Shown here piece after piece: positions 17,785 through 29,848 of a stretch of DNA of 64,000 nucleotides (positions are counted from its first letter, which is position 1; the number at the start of each line of letters is the position of its first letter). Origin of the DNA: Nymphaea colorata (Eukaryota; Streptophyta; Magnoliopsida; Nymphaeales; Nymphaeaceae). The translations under genes were made by a program, and so were the position numbers. Below the pieces are notes generated by a model. It was not told the DNA's origin. It saw only the letters and a list, made by a program, of their open reading frames with translations, and did no database searches. Location of the stretch: positions 4,411,503 through 4,475,502 of the forward strand of contig NC_045143.1 in assembly GCF_008831285.2 (NCBI RefSeq). Direction: 5' to 3'.

Positions 17785-19280
17785 AATATTATTTTTTTAA
17801 AAAATTATGTAAACAAAATAATTTTTAAAAAAAATACATGCAAATATTTAAAAAAAAATATTAAGGTAGAACCCTCCTTTAAAAATAATATGCAGTTGTA
17901 GAGTGTAAAAAATGCCAGCCATTGCGCATATTAGATCGTGATTTAGAGAACATTATTTACCTTGTTTTGTTATACTAACCTATGGGCTATATAATAACAT
18001 ATCACATTATTGTATGCAGAGAACTGCTACGTCAAACGTTAGCCTGTCAACATTCATGGACCCCTTTCAGATCATCACGATACAACGGCTTGAAAGGTTC
18101 TTGTACACATCTTTGGACTTTTCTTATTTTCGTCTTTTCAAGAATGTTTCTAATTTAAACTTATGTTACATCGATGTAAACTGTACTGAAATATGTGATT
18201 CCTTTTGCTTTTTAATACTTTATACGACATTATTTTAAATTTCACAATCAAATGTCTGATATAACCACACCATATTCATATACCAAAAATATGATATTGT
18301 TGAAACATTAGTTTCTCTAATATATGTTCAAGGAAGGAGTTATTCTTATCAAAACCCCTTTAATCACTTTGGCTAATTTGATTTGATGTTTTTATAAGAC
18401 ATGCGAGTCAAAAAGCAAACGACGAAGACAAAAGATCTTAAAAGCATAGCCATAATAATAAACATTTAACTTAGAAAGTACCTTTTCCCTCAATGAAAAG
18501 TCGAGCTCTTCCTTCTCAAATTTTCTCATTTCTCAAAACCATAAGGACTTTGCAAAATAGTATTTTAAGGCAAAGGTGTTTGAATGAAGAAGGAAAACTG
18601 ATACCACGGACGCGGCCTGTCTAGATTGTGCTCTTTCAACAAAAGCATCGGTCAGATTACGTTATAAAAGTAATTCGTCTTATAATTTCCGTTGAAAGTC
18701 AAAACAAAAATGGTAGAAGAGAATGTCCGAAATGTTTTCAGTTTTTTTTTTTTTCTCAAGCATTAATAGAAGGGGCGGACCCAGGGATGTTGTTGGGTTC
18801 TGGACCCACGAAATAATATCCATTACTGGATCCAATTCTTGGCTTGGAATAAGGGCTCCTTGCAAAAACACGGGGAAAACGGGTCAGATCCGGATCCAAA
18901 ATATGCAATTAGCACTCCAACATGCCCATGTGTGGTGCCATGGAAACCGCAGCATGTCATGTGCGCTTTTTTAATTCAAACCCAACCCAGGTCCAAATCC
19001 AAATAAGAGAGAGAGAAAGAAGCCTGAGATTCATTTGAATCACCATAAATGGTCAAGCGGAGCCCACTGGATGGCAAGTGTGGGACCCACCTTCGTTGCT
19101 CGAGCCAGCTGGTCTTGAGCTGTTCCCTTTTGAAGATCATTCTCGCTCCGTCGAAAATTCATGTGAGCGAGACGCTGCTTTAAACCTTGGGGGTCCATTG
19201 CATGTGACGCTTATAACGTCAAGGACCCTCCGTTCTTCCGTTGAGCGAGAAGTTCATTTCACCGCTCGAATTCTTTTTTT
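17785..19280. other. Intergenic DNA, AT-rich
   Basis: No gene recognised. Near 18768 the sequence aggggcggacccaggg resembles one terminus of the 193/194-bp MITE family described at 20875 and 35259, but no partner terminus is visible nearby. Confidence 0.4.
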
Positions 19281-19281
19281 T

Positions 19282-19775
19282 CTCTTTGCTTCATAAGTTT
19301 TGAGTTGTGTTGGTGCCAGCGATAGCAACAATAGACTCTTTAATTTTTATGTAGCCCCCATCAACATAAGACACATGAGCATAACGCTCACGAGAATCAA
19401 ACTATAGTCCTGCCTTTATATAGACCTTAGCTCAACAAGCTACGTTATGCTCGGGTGAGCGAGAGGTTCATCTCACCGCCAGAAACAAGGTCCAAAGGTT
19501 TTCTCTTTTCTTCATGCTTCCTAAGTCTTGAGCTGCGTTGGTGTTAGCGATAGCAGCAGTACACCTTTTAATTTTTATGTAATTCCCTCTTTTCTCCTTG
19601 CTTCCAAAGTCTTGAGCTGTGTTGGTGTCAGCGATAGCAAGAGTACACCCTTTAATTTTTATGTAGCTCCTACCAACGTAAGACACATGAACATAATGCT
19701 CACGAGAATCGAACTATAGACCTGTCTTTATAGAGACCCCTACCTCAACAAGCTACGCTATGCCCATTGAGGCGA
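19282..19775 (-). mobile_element. Tandem cluster of tRNA-derived SINE copies
   Basis: Two fuller copies (about 19282-19450 and 19589-19772) and one partial copy (about 19501-19583) share the same blocks. Read leftward, a copy starts gggcatagcgtagcttgttg, which resembles a tRNA box A. It then has a box B-like segment tagttcgattctcgtgag (19702-19719; tagtttgattctcgtgag in the other full copy), then a tail through tgttcatgtgtcttacgttg to tagcgatag-type sequence and cttgctttgg. The internal promoter boxes and repeated arrangement point to a plant SINE. The two full copies are clearly diverged from each other, so this is not a very recent event. The exact family name is unknown to me. Confidence 0.6.
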
Positions 19776-20874
19776 TTTTTTGACGTTCTTATTCAATTTC
19801 ATGACAATTTAGAAAATTATATATAAGTTACACTACAATGTGCACTAAAAAAAATTTGAGAGGTGAAAATAGAGATGCAGAAATCTCACTGTTTGTACTA
19901 CTTCGCAGCACTGAACCCTAGGGGCGAGGGGAAGGAAGGAGACTTTGGGTCGTTCTTATTTGGATTGTAGGACTCATCCTCCTTCTCGCAGAAAAGAGAG
20001 ATCCTTTTGTCTTGTTGAAGGTTGAACTCATGTTTGTTCGATGATAAGCTAAAATTCATACGGTTTGTGACAGAAATTTTTTAAATTTGGATGACATAAT
20101 AAGAACATGCTTAAGTTTGCATTCCTTTCATAAGATGCCCAGATTATAAAAGAAACAACTGGTTAAATAAGAAACGAAAATTTTAAGTATGTGTTAATTA
20201 AAAAGAAAATTTTAAACACTAAAATTCATTAAAATGAGAGATGGAACTCTTGAATCATTCACCAGTTTGCAACTAATATGAATAGAACCGACCGATTCAA
20301 ATCCGAGACTATAGAAATTTTTCAATTGCATAGTTCTCATATTTTCCATCTTTCATTGAATATACACATTGTTGCCCGTTGCTTTCCTATATACACGGCT
20401 AGTTTATTGCTGCTGGTTGGAATTTGTTTGTTTATTACAAATTGGCATATTGTGTTTGGTTTTTTTTGTAGTGTGTCATTGATCTCGAATTGTCTCTTGC
20501 ATTTTGCACCTTTGCTGCTTGTGGTCAGCCCCACTGCCAAGTTGATGCAAGTCAGAGTCGCGAGTTAGTATAATTTTTGAAAAGTAGGTAATTATAAAAA
20601 ACTATTTTTTATTTTTAAATTATTTTTGAAGCGTTTTAATTTATTAATAAAGTTACTAAAATTGGTCAAATAATACAATCAGTAGCAGAGGTACACATAA
20701 AATTTGCTTTCTCTATACGCATGGTACTTTATTATGTCTAGTTGCTCCTCCAGATTGGAAATTTAAAATAATAGAAAGTTCTTGCTTTGCCACCTAATAA
20801 AGTTGTGTTGAATGTGTGGTCACGATTTTTTCGGATCTCGGCCCGATTGAGCCGAATACCGATTCCTCCATGAG
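19776..20874. other. Intergenic DNA, AT-rich
   Basis: No coding homology or RNA gene seen. The ORF-length open stretches here are low complexity and not convincing. Confidence 0.4.
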
Positions 20875-21067
20875 CAAGGGCGGAGCCATGATTTTTCTTA
20901 GGGACGAGCCAAATCATTCGCTGGTCGGGCCAAGAGGAGCGACGGTAAGGCCAAGAGGAGCGACGGGTCGAGCCAAACTAAAAAAAATTGATTTTTTACA
21001 TATAATTTTTTTTTTCTAGGCTCACCCGGGCCATGGCCCGAGCCGCCCCCCCTCCCTCCGCCCCTGC
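20875..21067. mobile_element. MITE, 193 bp, GGGCGGAG terminal inverted repeats
   Basis: The left end reads caagggcggag and the right end, reverse-complemented, gcaggggcggag. The direct repeat ccatgag flanks it perfectly at 20868-20874 and 21068-21074, reading as a 7-bp target-site duplication. No coding capacity. Reverse-complemented, its interior (G-rich end, a gcctgggcc-like palindrome, then an A-run and an AT-rich core) matches the 194-bp element at 35259-35452. Confidence 0.8.
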
Positions 21068-21074
21068 CCATGAG

Positions 21075-21821
21075 TACCCATACGTGCATGTACCAAAACA
21101 ATTAAAATAATTTGAACTGTGTTTGAGCTTGAATCTAAGAGCTTGTTAACTGATTAACACAGTGAACAGAACTCAATTTTGAATCTATTTGAGTAGCTCT
21201 ATTTTACCAATATGCATATTTTAAGAAATAAATAAACTTAAAAGACCAGTCCAAATTCAATACTTTTGCTTCATTTTTATAATGAGAGTCACGCCGTGAA
21301 GTTGAGCGAACTTGAACTTGACTTGTTTAGCGAAACAGCCCATCCTAGCTCAAACCGAACTCGAGTTGCTCCGCTTGTCATTTAGACTTAATTAAAACAA
21401 AAATTGAGAGACAAGTTGTCATCAAGTTCACAAATTCCACTTAATCTTTATAGCAGTATTCTTAATTTTAAGATCAACGCTTTTTAATACTATCAGAAGT
21501 TCAAGTAGGAAAACTTAGTAAAAAAACAAAAATCAAGTACGAAAAATGATGCGGGAATATACTTGAAGAACACTAAGCGGAAAAGTGTACTACCAAGAAA
21601 GGACTTACATCGTCACCCGTCACCAGAAGAGGAGACAGACAACGACCACTAATTCAGTTTTATAACTGTGTTGGGGTTATCGCTAAAAATTGCAATTTAA
21701 TACAAGTTTTCAATGTATCCTCTAAAAAGTTATCCATCAGCTCATCCGTGCCATAGAGAAGCAGACCAGACTCACCAGAGGGAGGAGAGAGGAAAGGGAC
21801 AGAAGAACAGGAGGAGGAAGG
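21075..21821. other. Intergenic DNA and promoter of the methyltransferase gene
   Basis: At about 21120-21370 there is a patch rich in gagcttgaa and ctcgagttg motifs, like the interior of the hAT-related MITE at 55417. The last 100 bases before 21822 (GA-rich) are probably 5' UTR. No TATA box was fixed. Confidence 0.4.
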
Positions 21822-24800
21822 ATGGCGTATGATGTGACGGTGAAGGCAATGCTGGGGGCGTTGGAGCGGAATTTGCTGCCGGACATTGTGATAAGGAGGC
21901 TCACGCGGTTGCTGCTGTCGAGCCGCCTGCGGTTGGGATACAAGCCCACCGCCGAGCAGCAGCTCTCCGACCTCCTTCAGTTCGTGCACTGTAAAATCCA
22001 TCTCTTCTGCTGCTTTGATTTTCCTTTTCTATTCAAATGGTTTTATGATGCCTGTTGTGTGTTCTTCATCAACGACGTGGTTGAGGTTGAATCATGAATG
22101 GCGCTACTGAGTTTTTAGTGGTGGTTGTGGTAGTGCTGGTATTTGCGTCATAACTCATCATCTTCTTCTTCTACTGTCCCTTCAAACCTTGGGTGCTATG
22201 CTTGGAGCTAGCAGCTGCCTCCCTGAGTCGGCCTTAGGTGGATAACGTAAGATTAGAGAACAGGGGAACGTAGATCTCGAAATTCTACAGGTGGAGAAAA
22301 GACTTTATGGTCGATGTCGAAAGTTGTATTTGTGCCTGTCCGAAGGTGTCCCAGTTGCTAATGATCCAGGATACAACTTTCAAATGACTGTGGAAAGTAG
22401 ATATATGTCTCGGATACTTTCTTTTCCAGCGTCCCGCAATGTTCTAGGAATCTAGAACATGTTTCCTGCCTTATCCAGAGGTTGATGCGCATACAAGGTA
22501 TTATTATCTAGGATGCACCATTGACTATCTCAACAACATGTGAGCAATTTGGCCATGATGGTATTGAAAGGGCTTTCATCTGTGAAATTGTTCAATATTA
22601 CATTCCCCATATTTTTCTGATAATTATTTGTTGTACACGATTGGATGACGCTCTATCTCTCTTGCCGTTTATGCAACAACCCTCTAATGCCAGGTTTGCT
22701 TTGTAGCTCTTAAGCAGATGCCCATAGCAGTGGAGACTGAGAAGCCAAAATCACAACATTATGAGCTGCCTACTTCTTTTTTCAAGTTAGTGTTGGGTGA
22801 GAATATGAAATATAGGTAAATTGGATCTCTTGAGGCTTTCTCTTGTAAGACGGTTTTTTAGTCCTTGCTGGAATTTAACTGTGAGTGCATCCTTTAGAGC
22901 ATACTTGTGAAAATTAGATGAAACAGTGGGGGGATCTAATGACACTGAAGCCCATTTATGTCGGACTAGAATTTGCATAGAAACAGATCTTTCTAGTTAT
23001 TTTCGTTTTCAATCTCTTTACACCTAATTTAAAAACAAAAATGTAAAAAATATGGTTTGCTGATTTGGAGTATGTCATTGGGCGAGGAATCAAGCAGCAG
23101 GCCAGCTCTTCTCTTTTTAACAAAAAGATACATATTTGTCCATTTATATTCTTTTATTCTGCTGGAAGAGCTGCTTCATGCCTGTTTTATTCTTTCATGC
23201 CATTGTGTCTGCAACTCTTCAGACATCTATTTTGTGGGTGGTCATTGTTTCTTCCTGGTTTAAGGTCTTAAACTGTTTGGCCTATTTACTGTTTGATGAA
23301 AAAGCACAATTTCAGTTTAGAATGAAGGTTTCCGTCTTACTTACGGAGTAAAACTAATGCTGCTTTTGAAAATGTTTGATAAGAATTTGTACCGTTCATT
23401 CTAATGTTGAGTGGTAATTATAAGAACGCAGTAGAATCTTTTCTCAAAGTGCCCTCATTCTTATACCAATTGAACCATTAGAAACTCTATTTTGCAGCTC
23501 CTGTTACTTCAGAAATAATTCTGATACGTTGGAGGAAGCTGAGAGGGCAATGTTAGATATATACTGCGAGAGAGCAGATATAAAGGATGGGCAGACCATT
23601 CTGGATATTGGATGTGGCTGGGGATCCTTTTCTGTACATATTGCCCAGAAATACAGTAATTGCCGCGTAACTGGAATTTGTAATTCAACAACACAAAAGG
23701 AGTTTATAGAGGAACGATGCAGGTGAGTATTCAGAGCTTCCAAGTTTACTATTTTCTGTGAATAATGTGATGCTAAGCAAACATCATGTGACAAGCCTTT
23801 TTCTAATTCCTACTTTTGCCTGAATTTCCTTGATAAGAAATAACCTTCTCACAACTGTAGCTTTTTCCATGTTATGTTTTAGGAAAGACTATGGCGGTTC
23901 CCTATAGCTTCATTTCATGATATATATAGTGGCATTTCAGCCTATCATTTTGTACCTATCTTATGAAAATGAATTGTAAGCAAATTTTCATTCTCTACTT
24001 GTGGAGATCACAGCGGAAATATTTATGGTCAGATGTTGTTCTCACACCTTAATATTCACAACTTCCGCGAGTTCCCATCTTTTCTTCCTTGGCATCTGTT
24101 GTACTAACTACCGTTTGTTTTATTCCATTCAAATCAACCACATAAAAAGTTAGTTTCATCTTCATATTTAATAGCAGTAGGAGCAGTAATCGCTAAAATA
24201 TCTCTACCACCATGTAAGAGCTATTGAAGGAATAATATTAACTATGGGCAGACTTTGGTCAGTCAAAACTAAAAACATCCAAAGAATTTCCTCAGAATAG
24301 GAAAAACTTGTGACCTGTGCATTTCAAAGTTGGAATTAATCTGCAGAAATCCAAAGCTCTTTGTTGCTTTTTTTTTTTGAGCGATGGAGCATCAACCAAA
24401 TTGTAGTGGAAGGAACATTTGATGGGTTTTAATGTGCAGAAATCTGAAGCTTTTTTTGCAATTTTTTTTCTTTTTTTGAGCACATAGATGATGCATCAAC
24501 AAAATTGTGGTGGAAGACACATTGGATGGGATTTCAAATGTTGGAGGCTTAACCCTTAACGCAATTTTTTGTTGCAGAAATCTCAAGCTCTCCAATGTTG
24601 AGATTATAGCAGCTGATATCAGTAAATTCGAAATGGACATGACTTTTGACAGAATAATTTCCATTGAAATGTTTGAGGTATACTTGTACAAAAGACACTT
24701 CAGTAAAGTTTTTTTGTAAAGCTAGCAGTAAATGTTGAGAAATTGTCTGCTTTTCAGCACATGAAAAACTATCAGGAACTTCTGAAGAAAATATCCAAAT

Positions 24801-26065
24801 GGATGAATGACGAGAGCCTTCTTTTCATTCATTACTTCTGTCATAAAGCGTTCACCTATCACTTTGAGGTATATGCATCATTTACATCACATCTACACAC
24901 GCTAATTTTCAATATTGGAGTTACATTCCCTTCATAACATGGTCAAATGGAACAATCTAGTAGAAACCTTTTTTTGGTTAAAAAAAACTCCTTTTCCCCA
25001 TTAAGTTTAGCTTTCTTTATTTCTTCATGTAACACAGATGTTCATGGCTTCATGCGATAAACACCATTCACTTTTCTTCTACATCTGTTGTCATTCAGGA
25101 CAAGAATGATGACGATTGGATAACAAGATACTTTTTCACTGGTGGTACAATGCCTTCTGCTAATTTACTTCTTTATTTCCAGGTAAGTTGGTCTTTGGCA
25201 GTAATCCTAGTTTTGGTTTTTCTGAAGCATTCTGCTATTTCTTAGATACATTTTGTGCTTAATAATCTTCTATAGTAGACCTATACCTTTTGTCAAACAC
25301 ATGGAAATGAGGAAGAACAATTTTAACTCCCCGGGGAAGCTACCAGGAGTGTGCCTTAGATGGAAAATCACGGCCGGTTGTGTTTGATTTGACGTTGCTG
25401 ATAGAATTGCAGGTTGAAAAATCGCAATCTAAACGATTACTTTAGTTGGATCTGGCTGTTGTTTTTTCTGCACTAAATTATTCATATTTATCTGTGTTTA
25501 AATCATGTTGAAGTTAGATACTTTTAAATTCTTTTCTTGAGCATAATTAGTTCTATTGTAAGATGTGTTTATTAACCTTCATGTCAAAAAAAATTCCAGG
25601 ATCATGTTTCCATTGTCAACCACTGGCTTGTGAACGGGAAGCATTATGCTCAGACAAGGTGCATAAATTCTCTTTCACTGCGAGTCTTCTTTCTTTCTTA
25701 GCTGACACTTGGATACACCTTAAAATCCTAGACAAACAGGATAAAAGTAATATATTCTGTTATGAAGCATAACAGGGTTTGATAGGATATCTTGTTTATC
25801 CGTAAAGGGTGCATCCAAGCGGTGAGTGGTTCTTATGAAATCACAATTTCTTCAACTTGTTTCCCTTTGCAGTGAAGAATGGCTGAAGAGGATGGATGCG
25901 AATGCTGCAGAAATAAAGCCAATAATGGAGTCCACCTATGGAAAGGACTCTGCGACTAAGTGGACTGTTTATTGGCGAACCTTCTTCATCTCAGTAGCAG
26001 AGCTGTTCGGCTACAACAATGGAGACGAATGGATGGTTGCACACTTTTTGTTTAAAAAGAAATGA
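21822..26065 (+). CDS. (S)-coclaurine N-methyltransferase-like protein, eight exons, 349 aa
   Basis: Exons: 21822-21990, 22707-22815, 23498-23722, 24578-24677, 24758-24868, 25099-25182, 25600-25658 and 25873-26065. All introns are GT-AG and phases close, giving 349 aa. It is an S-adenosylmethionine-dependent methyltransferase of the cyclopropane-fatty-acid-synthase-like fold. Motif I LDIGCGWGS is at 128-136, followed by the conserved NVEIIAADIS, ISIEMFEHMKNY (about 196-206), HYFCHK, and a C-terminal YNNGDEWMVAHFLFKKK. Coclaurine N-methyltransferases methylate the nitrogen of benzylisoquinoline alkaloid precursors. This copy looks closer to the broadly conserved group (Arabidopsis At4g33110-like: PDLVIRRLTRLLL, GYKPTAE), whose substrate is not settled, than to alkaloid-specific enzymes. 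No defect, no transit peptide obvious. Confidence 0.92.
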
Positions 26066-27799
26066 ATGAGAAAGCGAGTCTGGTTGTACTGCGATCGATG
26101 TCTTTTTAAAATATGTCAAATCAATCATAATGTCGGTTCTGTCAGGACGTGAAAGTTTGGCTGACATTCTTATGTTTTGTTTTTTTTTTCCATGAATGAT
26201 CAAGGGTTCAAAGAGTCCTTCCCATTGCGGTATTCTGGTTCACTCTTGATTTACATAAAAAAAGTTAAAAACTGTTAAATCATGCCTAACATCATATATT
26301 TACTATTTTTTTCCTTGTTAAACCATTTCCATGTTCATGAACGCTGTGATCTTGATTTTTCGCTCTCAGATTTTGCAATTTTTTATTTGATGAGGAACTC
26401 TTCAGGAATCAAACAGTTGACGGTGCTATATGTCAGCATAAATATACGCAGGTCAAGATCGTGCTTCCTACCGAAGTTGCGTGTTTAGTTTGAGATTTTT
26501 TCTTTCTCGAACGATCATGAGCTGTTGATGTTAATTTCAGATACTGACTTGGTTTTAAATTTCAGTATAAAAATAGCAGAAAGGTTTTGGGGTTTTTTCT
26601 CATCTTTCAAATGGAGACACGTTTTCCGGGTTTTTGTCTCATCGCCCTGTCCGATGTTATGGAAAAACCAACTTCTGCTTCTTCACAAGAGCCGTTAAGA
26701 TCAATGGTGAATGACATCCCTTTGGCCAAAATGGTGGTTCACTGCCACGCACAATCAGCAAGAACCAGAAGGAGTGTCTGGTGGCATGCAGGATCTGTTC
26801 GAACTATTTTGATGAGATCAGTTGTTAGCTGCTGCATTCGACCCACTTCAAAAAATTTTGGTGATATTTTTGGAGAAGCTTCTTTTGAGATAATCTACGA
26901 CACACCCAGTTGGAGTGCATGCTTCAGCGGAAAGTACAGAAGCCAGATTAATAGCAACTGCACATACCATGATATATATACATCAATTGGCCTCCGGTAC
27001 CAAACTAGCATAGCTCAGGATTCAATAGATAAGCTTGATTTTCATTACTGTAACACCTCATGCATCTTGTCATTTAAAGAAAATATGAAAACGCTTGTAG
27101 GAATGAATACCCATTGCAGTTATTATGCATAAGCTATGTTACTGAACCGCTGGTATCAAGAATTTTTGTGATTGTGATGGTTTCAGGGATGTTGAAGAGG
27201 CCCTATAAGATCCACTCATGTATGATTTAGCTTTTATGTGTTTCCAAGTAGTAATCATGGCGTATTAAACAGTGTACACACTCTATAAGCAGGAGTTATT
27301 TTTTTCAGCAAAAAGAAAACGGAGTGCTATTGCAGTGATGCAAACCACCACAAACAAAAATTTACCGTGGTGATAATTTGGGGGTAATTGCATGTATGCT
27401 TTTCACGGGGCAAAGCCCAACTGACTGCACCAAACATGGCCAACACCTATTTCTCAAAAGTTCACTCATCAATAACAGAATAAGATCCCTATCGAGTCAT
27501 ACCTAACAAATTCTTTTGCCCATACTGAAGAAGCAATATTCTGTCTTAAGAGTTTTCTTTTTCAAATATATATATATATATCCATTCTCTATGTTCAGCT
27601 ATGAAGAAATGGGGAGCTAAAATTTCTGCTACACTTTACCAAGATACAGAAATGAATAAAGATGAAAGATCGAATGGGATAGACATTGTTGGCAAACCCA
27701 CTGTTACAAAAAAGGAACATTGTTAGCAGAACTTCCACTACGATGGAAGTAAAACACTATTATTAAGAAAGTTCTCGGTTTGTTATTAAACTTTGAACT
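26066..27799. other. 3' UTR and intergenic DNA
   Basis: Contains a 181-codon open frame (26587-27132, +) that I do not recognise: no domain, no membrane segment, no clear codon bias. It includes a cysteine/histidine-bearing middle (VVHCHAQSARTRRS) but not a spaced zinc-finger pattern. It may be chance or a fragment of a mobile element. Confidence 0.3.
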
Positions 27800-27970
27800 T
27801 AGAGCATGTTTGGCAAACAGTAACAAGTTGTTACTATTCATGAAACTATTCTAAAGATTGAGATAGATTCATGAACCATGGTAACATCATGTTCTATGAA
27901 TCTGCCCAATCTTTGAAGGCAAATTTGTGGGACAATAACAGTTTGTTACTGTTGCCAAACATATCCCTAA
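27800..27970. mobile_element. MITE with TGTTTGGCAA inverted termini, hAT-like
   Basis: The left end tagagcatgtttggcaaaca and the right end (reverse complement ttagggatatgtttggcaac) pair through most of about 28 bases, continuing with agtaacaa on both arms. Element of about 171 bp with no coding capacity. Termini of the form TAGRGC-TTTGGC are typical of non-autonomous hAT elements. A clean 8-bp target duplication is not visible, so ends may be off by a few bases. A diverged relative may lie at 27975-28135. Confidence 0.55.
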
Positions 27971-29848
27971 AAGATTATGTTGCAAGAAGAACATTTTGTT
28001 AGCATTCCATGTGTCTATCCTAACAATTGGGTAGATTCACTAAATATTTTCTTAAGTGTTTTATGAATCTATCCTTATTTTTGGGTATAGTTATCAAACA
28101 CGAACAAAGTATTCCTTTTTGCCAAATAGCCTTTGAGAGTCCTAGTTATCGGCTTGAACATTAGTCAAAGTGGTTTACTTATTTAGAGACATACTTTGAA
28201 TGGTAAAGGTGACTACCCCTTCTCATTACACGTGCATATCTGACAAATTCAACCTTATTACCCACATATTTATTAACGATCAATGATATACTAGCAAGAG
28301 TAAATGAATGGCCATATTGGTACTTTAACTTGTTTAAGTAGAATAACCATAAGATTTCCATGCTTATGCATCCTTTTATAGGATGCCAACAACTGCATAC
28401 GGCCAGGACTACAAGATAGAGGGAAATATGTTCAACGTTAATGATCAGTCCAGACCTTAACCCAATTACTTAAAGCTCAAATTTGTAATACACACATTTG
28501 TCTTGTAATTCTAAAAGTTGGTCCAATTCAAAAAGTGGTTTGGCCCTTTGTTCAGGTCTAATATAATAGCTAGCTAGGTTTACTTTGGAGATTAATACAT
28601 GATTCATAATTAGCAACTCATAATTATGAATTGAATACATGATGCTCGGAAAAGCATTCTTGTATATAAACTTAATTCCTACATTAGCGTGAGAAAAATG
28701 ATTCCATAGAATATATGTCATCATATGATAAATCAAAGTTTGCTGCAGCTGATTTGTTAATCTAATTAAGAGCTTGGTTAATTGGTTCCAGTTCTTAGCT
28801 AGGAGGAACGCTCACCCTGGAACAAAATGTCCTTCTCTCTCGCCCCGCGTGCCGCATGACGCTTTTGTATGTTTGCGTCATTCAATGGGCATCTGCCATA
28901 GGCAGTGACATTAGGAATGACATGTATTCTAAATGTAAATTGTTTTGAATATTTGATCATACTGCACCAAATTTTCATAACTCTATGGTAATAAGGTTAC
29001 TTTATAATCGAATGGAAGCGAGAATAGTTTTTCATCTCTTTTTGGTTGTTAAGCGTGAACTTCAATCTTAGATGCTGAATCCACCTTAATTTCATCAGAT
29101 GTTGCCTAATTAATGGTAAAAGATTAAAAATTTATCCGTGAAAGTTCTATAAACTGTTGCTAAAGTTATTGAATTAATAGGAAAATTTTAAAAATTATTA
29201 CTGAAAGTACTATACACTATTGCTAAAGTTATCACCAAGAGTTATTTTACTATAAACAGTTGCTAAAGCTAGTACGACCATTTTTAATGATAATTTTTTA
29301 CTTTTTAGCCAAACAGCATATTTGAATTCTTATACATATATGACGAACGATGCTTAATAGGCATCATTTATATTATGGCAGTCCGATTACCCTCATTAAT
29401 ACTATGTCTCGTCTCAGAGAGCCTGTGTTTAATAACTAAAAGAACTTAGACCACAAGGACGAGCTAGTTTTTAGATTTTTCATTTTTTAAAAGCAATTTC
29501 ATAATTTTTAACATAATTTCATCGGACTGGATCAGGAATTGCTCGAGTTAGCTCGGATCTTTAAAAAATTCAGCCACTGGTCAAGGTTAGCTCGACTTAC
29601 TCCTGACTCGCCCAACTCAGCTGCAATGATATATATATATATATAGAAAGAGAGAGAGAAACATGCAAAGAGTGTATCTGTTCAAACTTCACCTCTACTT
29701 GAAACAATTGACGCCAATATTGTCCTTTTTCATTGTCTGAACTTATTACATGGGGCAACTGCACTCTAAACTGGTCTCTTTGCTTGCCGTGCCTACAACT
29801 ACTGATTCGACGGGAAAAATTGCACGGTATAAGTGCTACACGATCAGA
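27971..29848. other. Intergenic DNA with worn repeats
   Basis: Around 29130-29290 short units containing actgttgctaaagtta recur about three times with divergence. At 29520-29620 there is a gctcgagttagctcg-type patch like the hAT MITE interior, next to a short (TA)n at 29630-29645. No gene recognised. Confidence 0.4.

Noticed and set aside
26587-27132. 181-codon plus-strand frame as a gene
   Set aside because: No recognised domain, odd composition and no supporting splice or promoter context. It is mentioned only as a possible frame.
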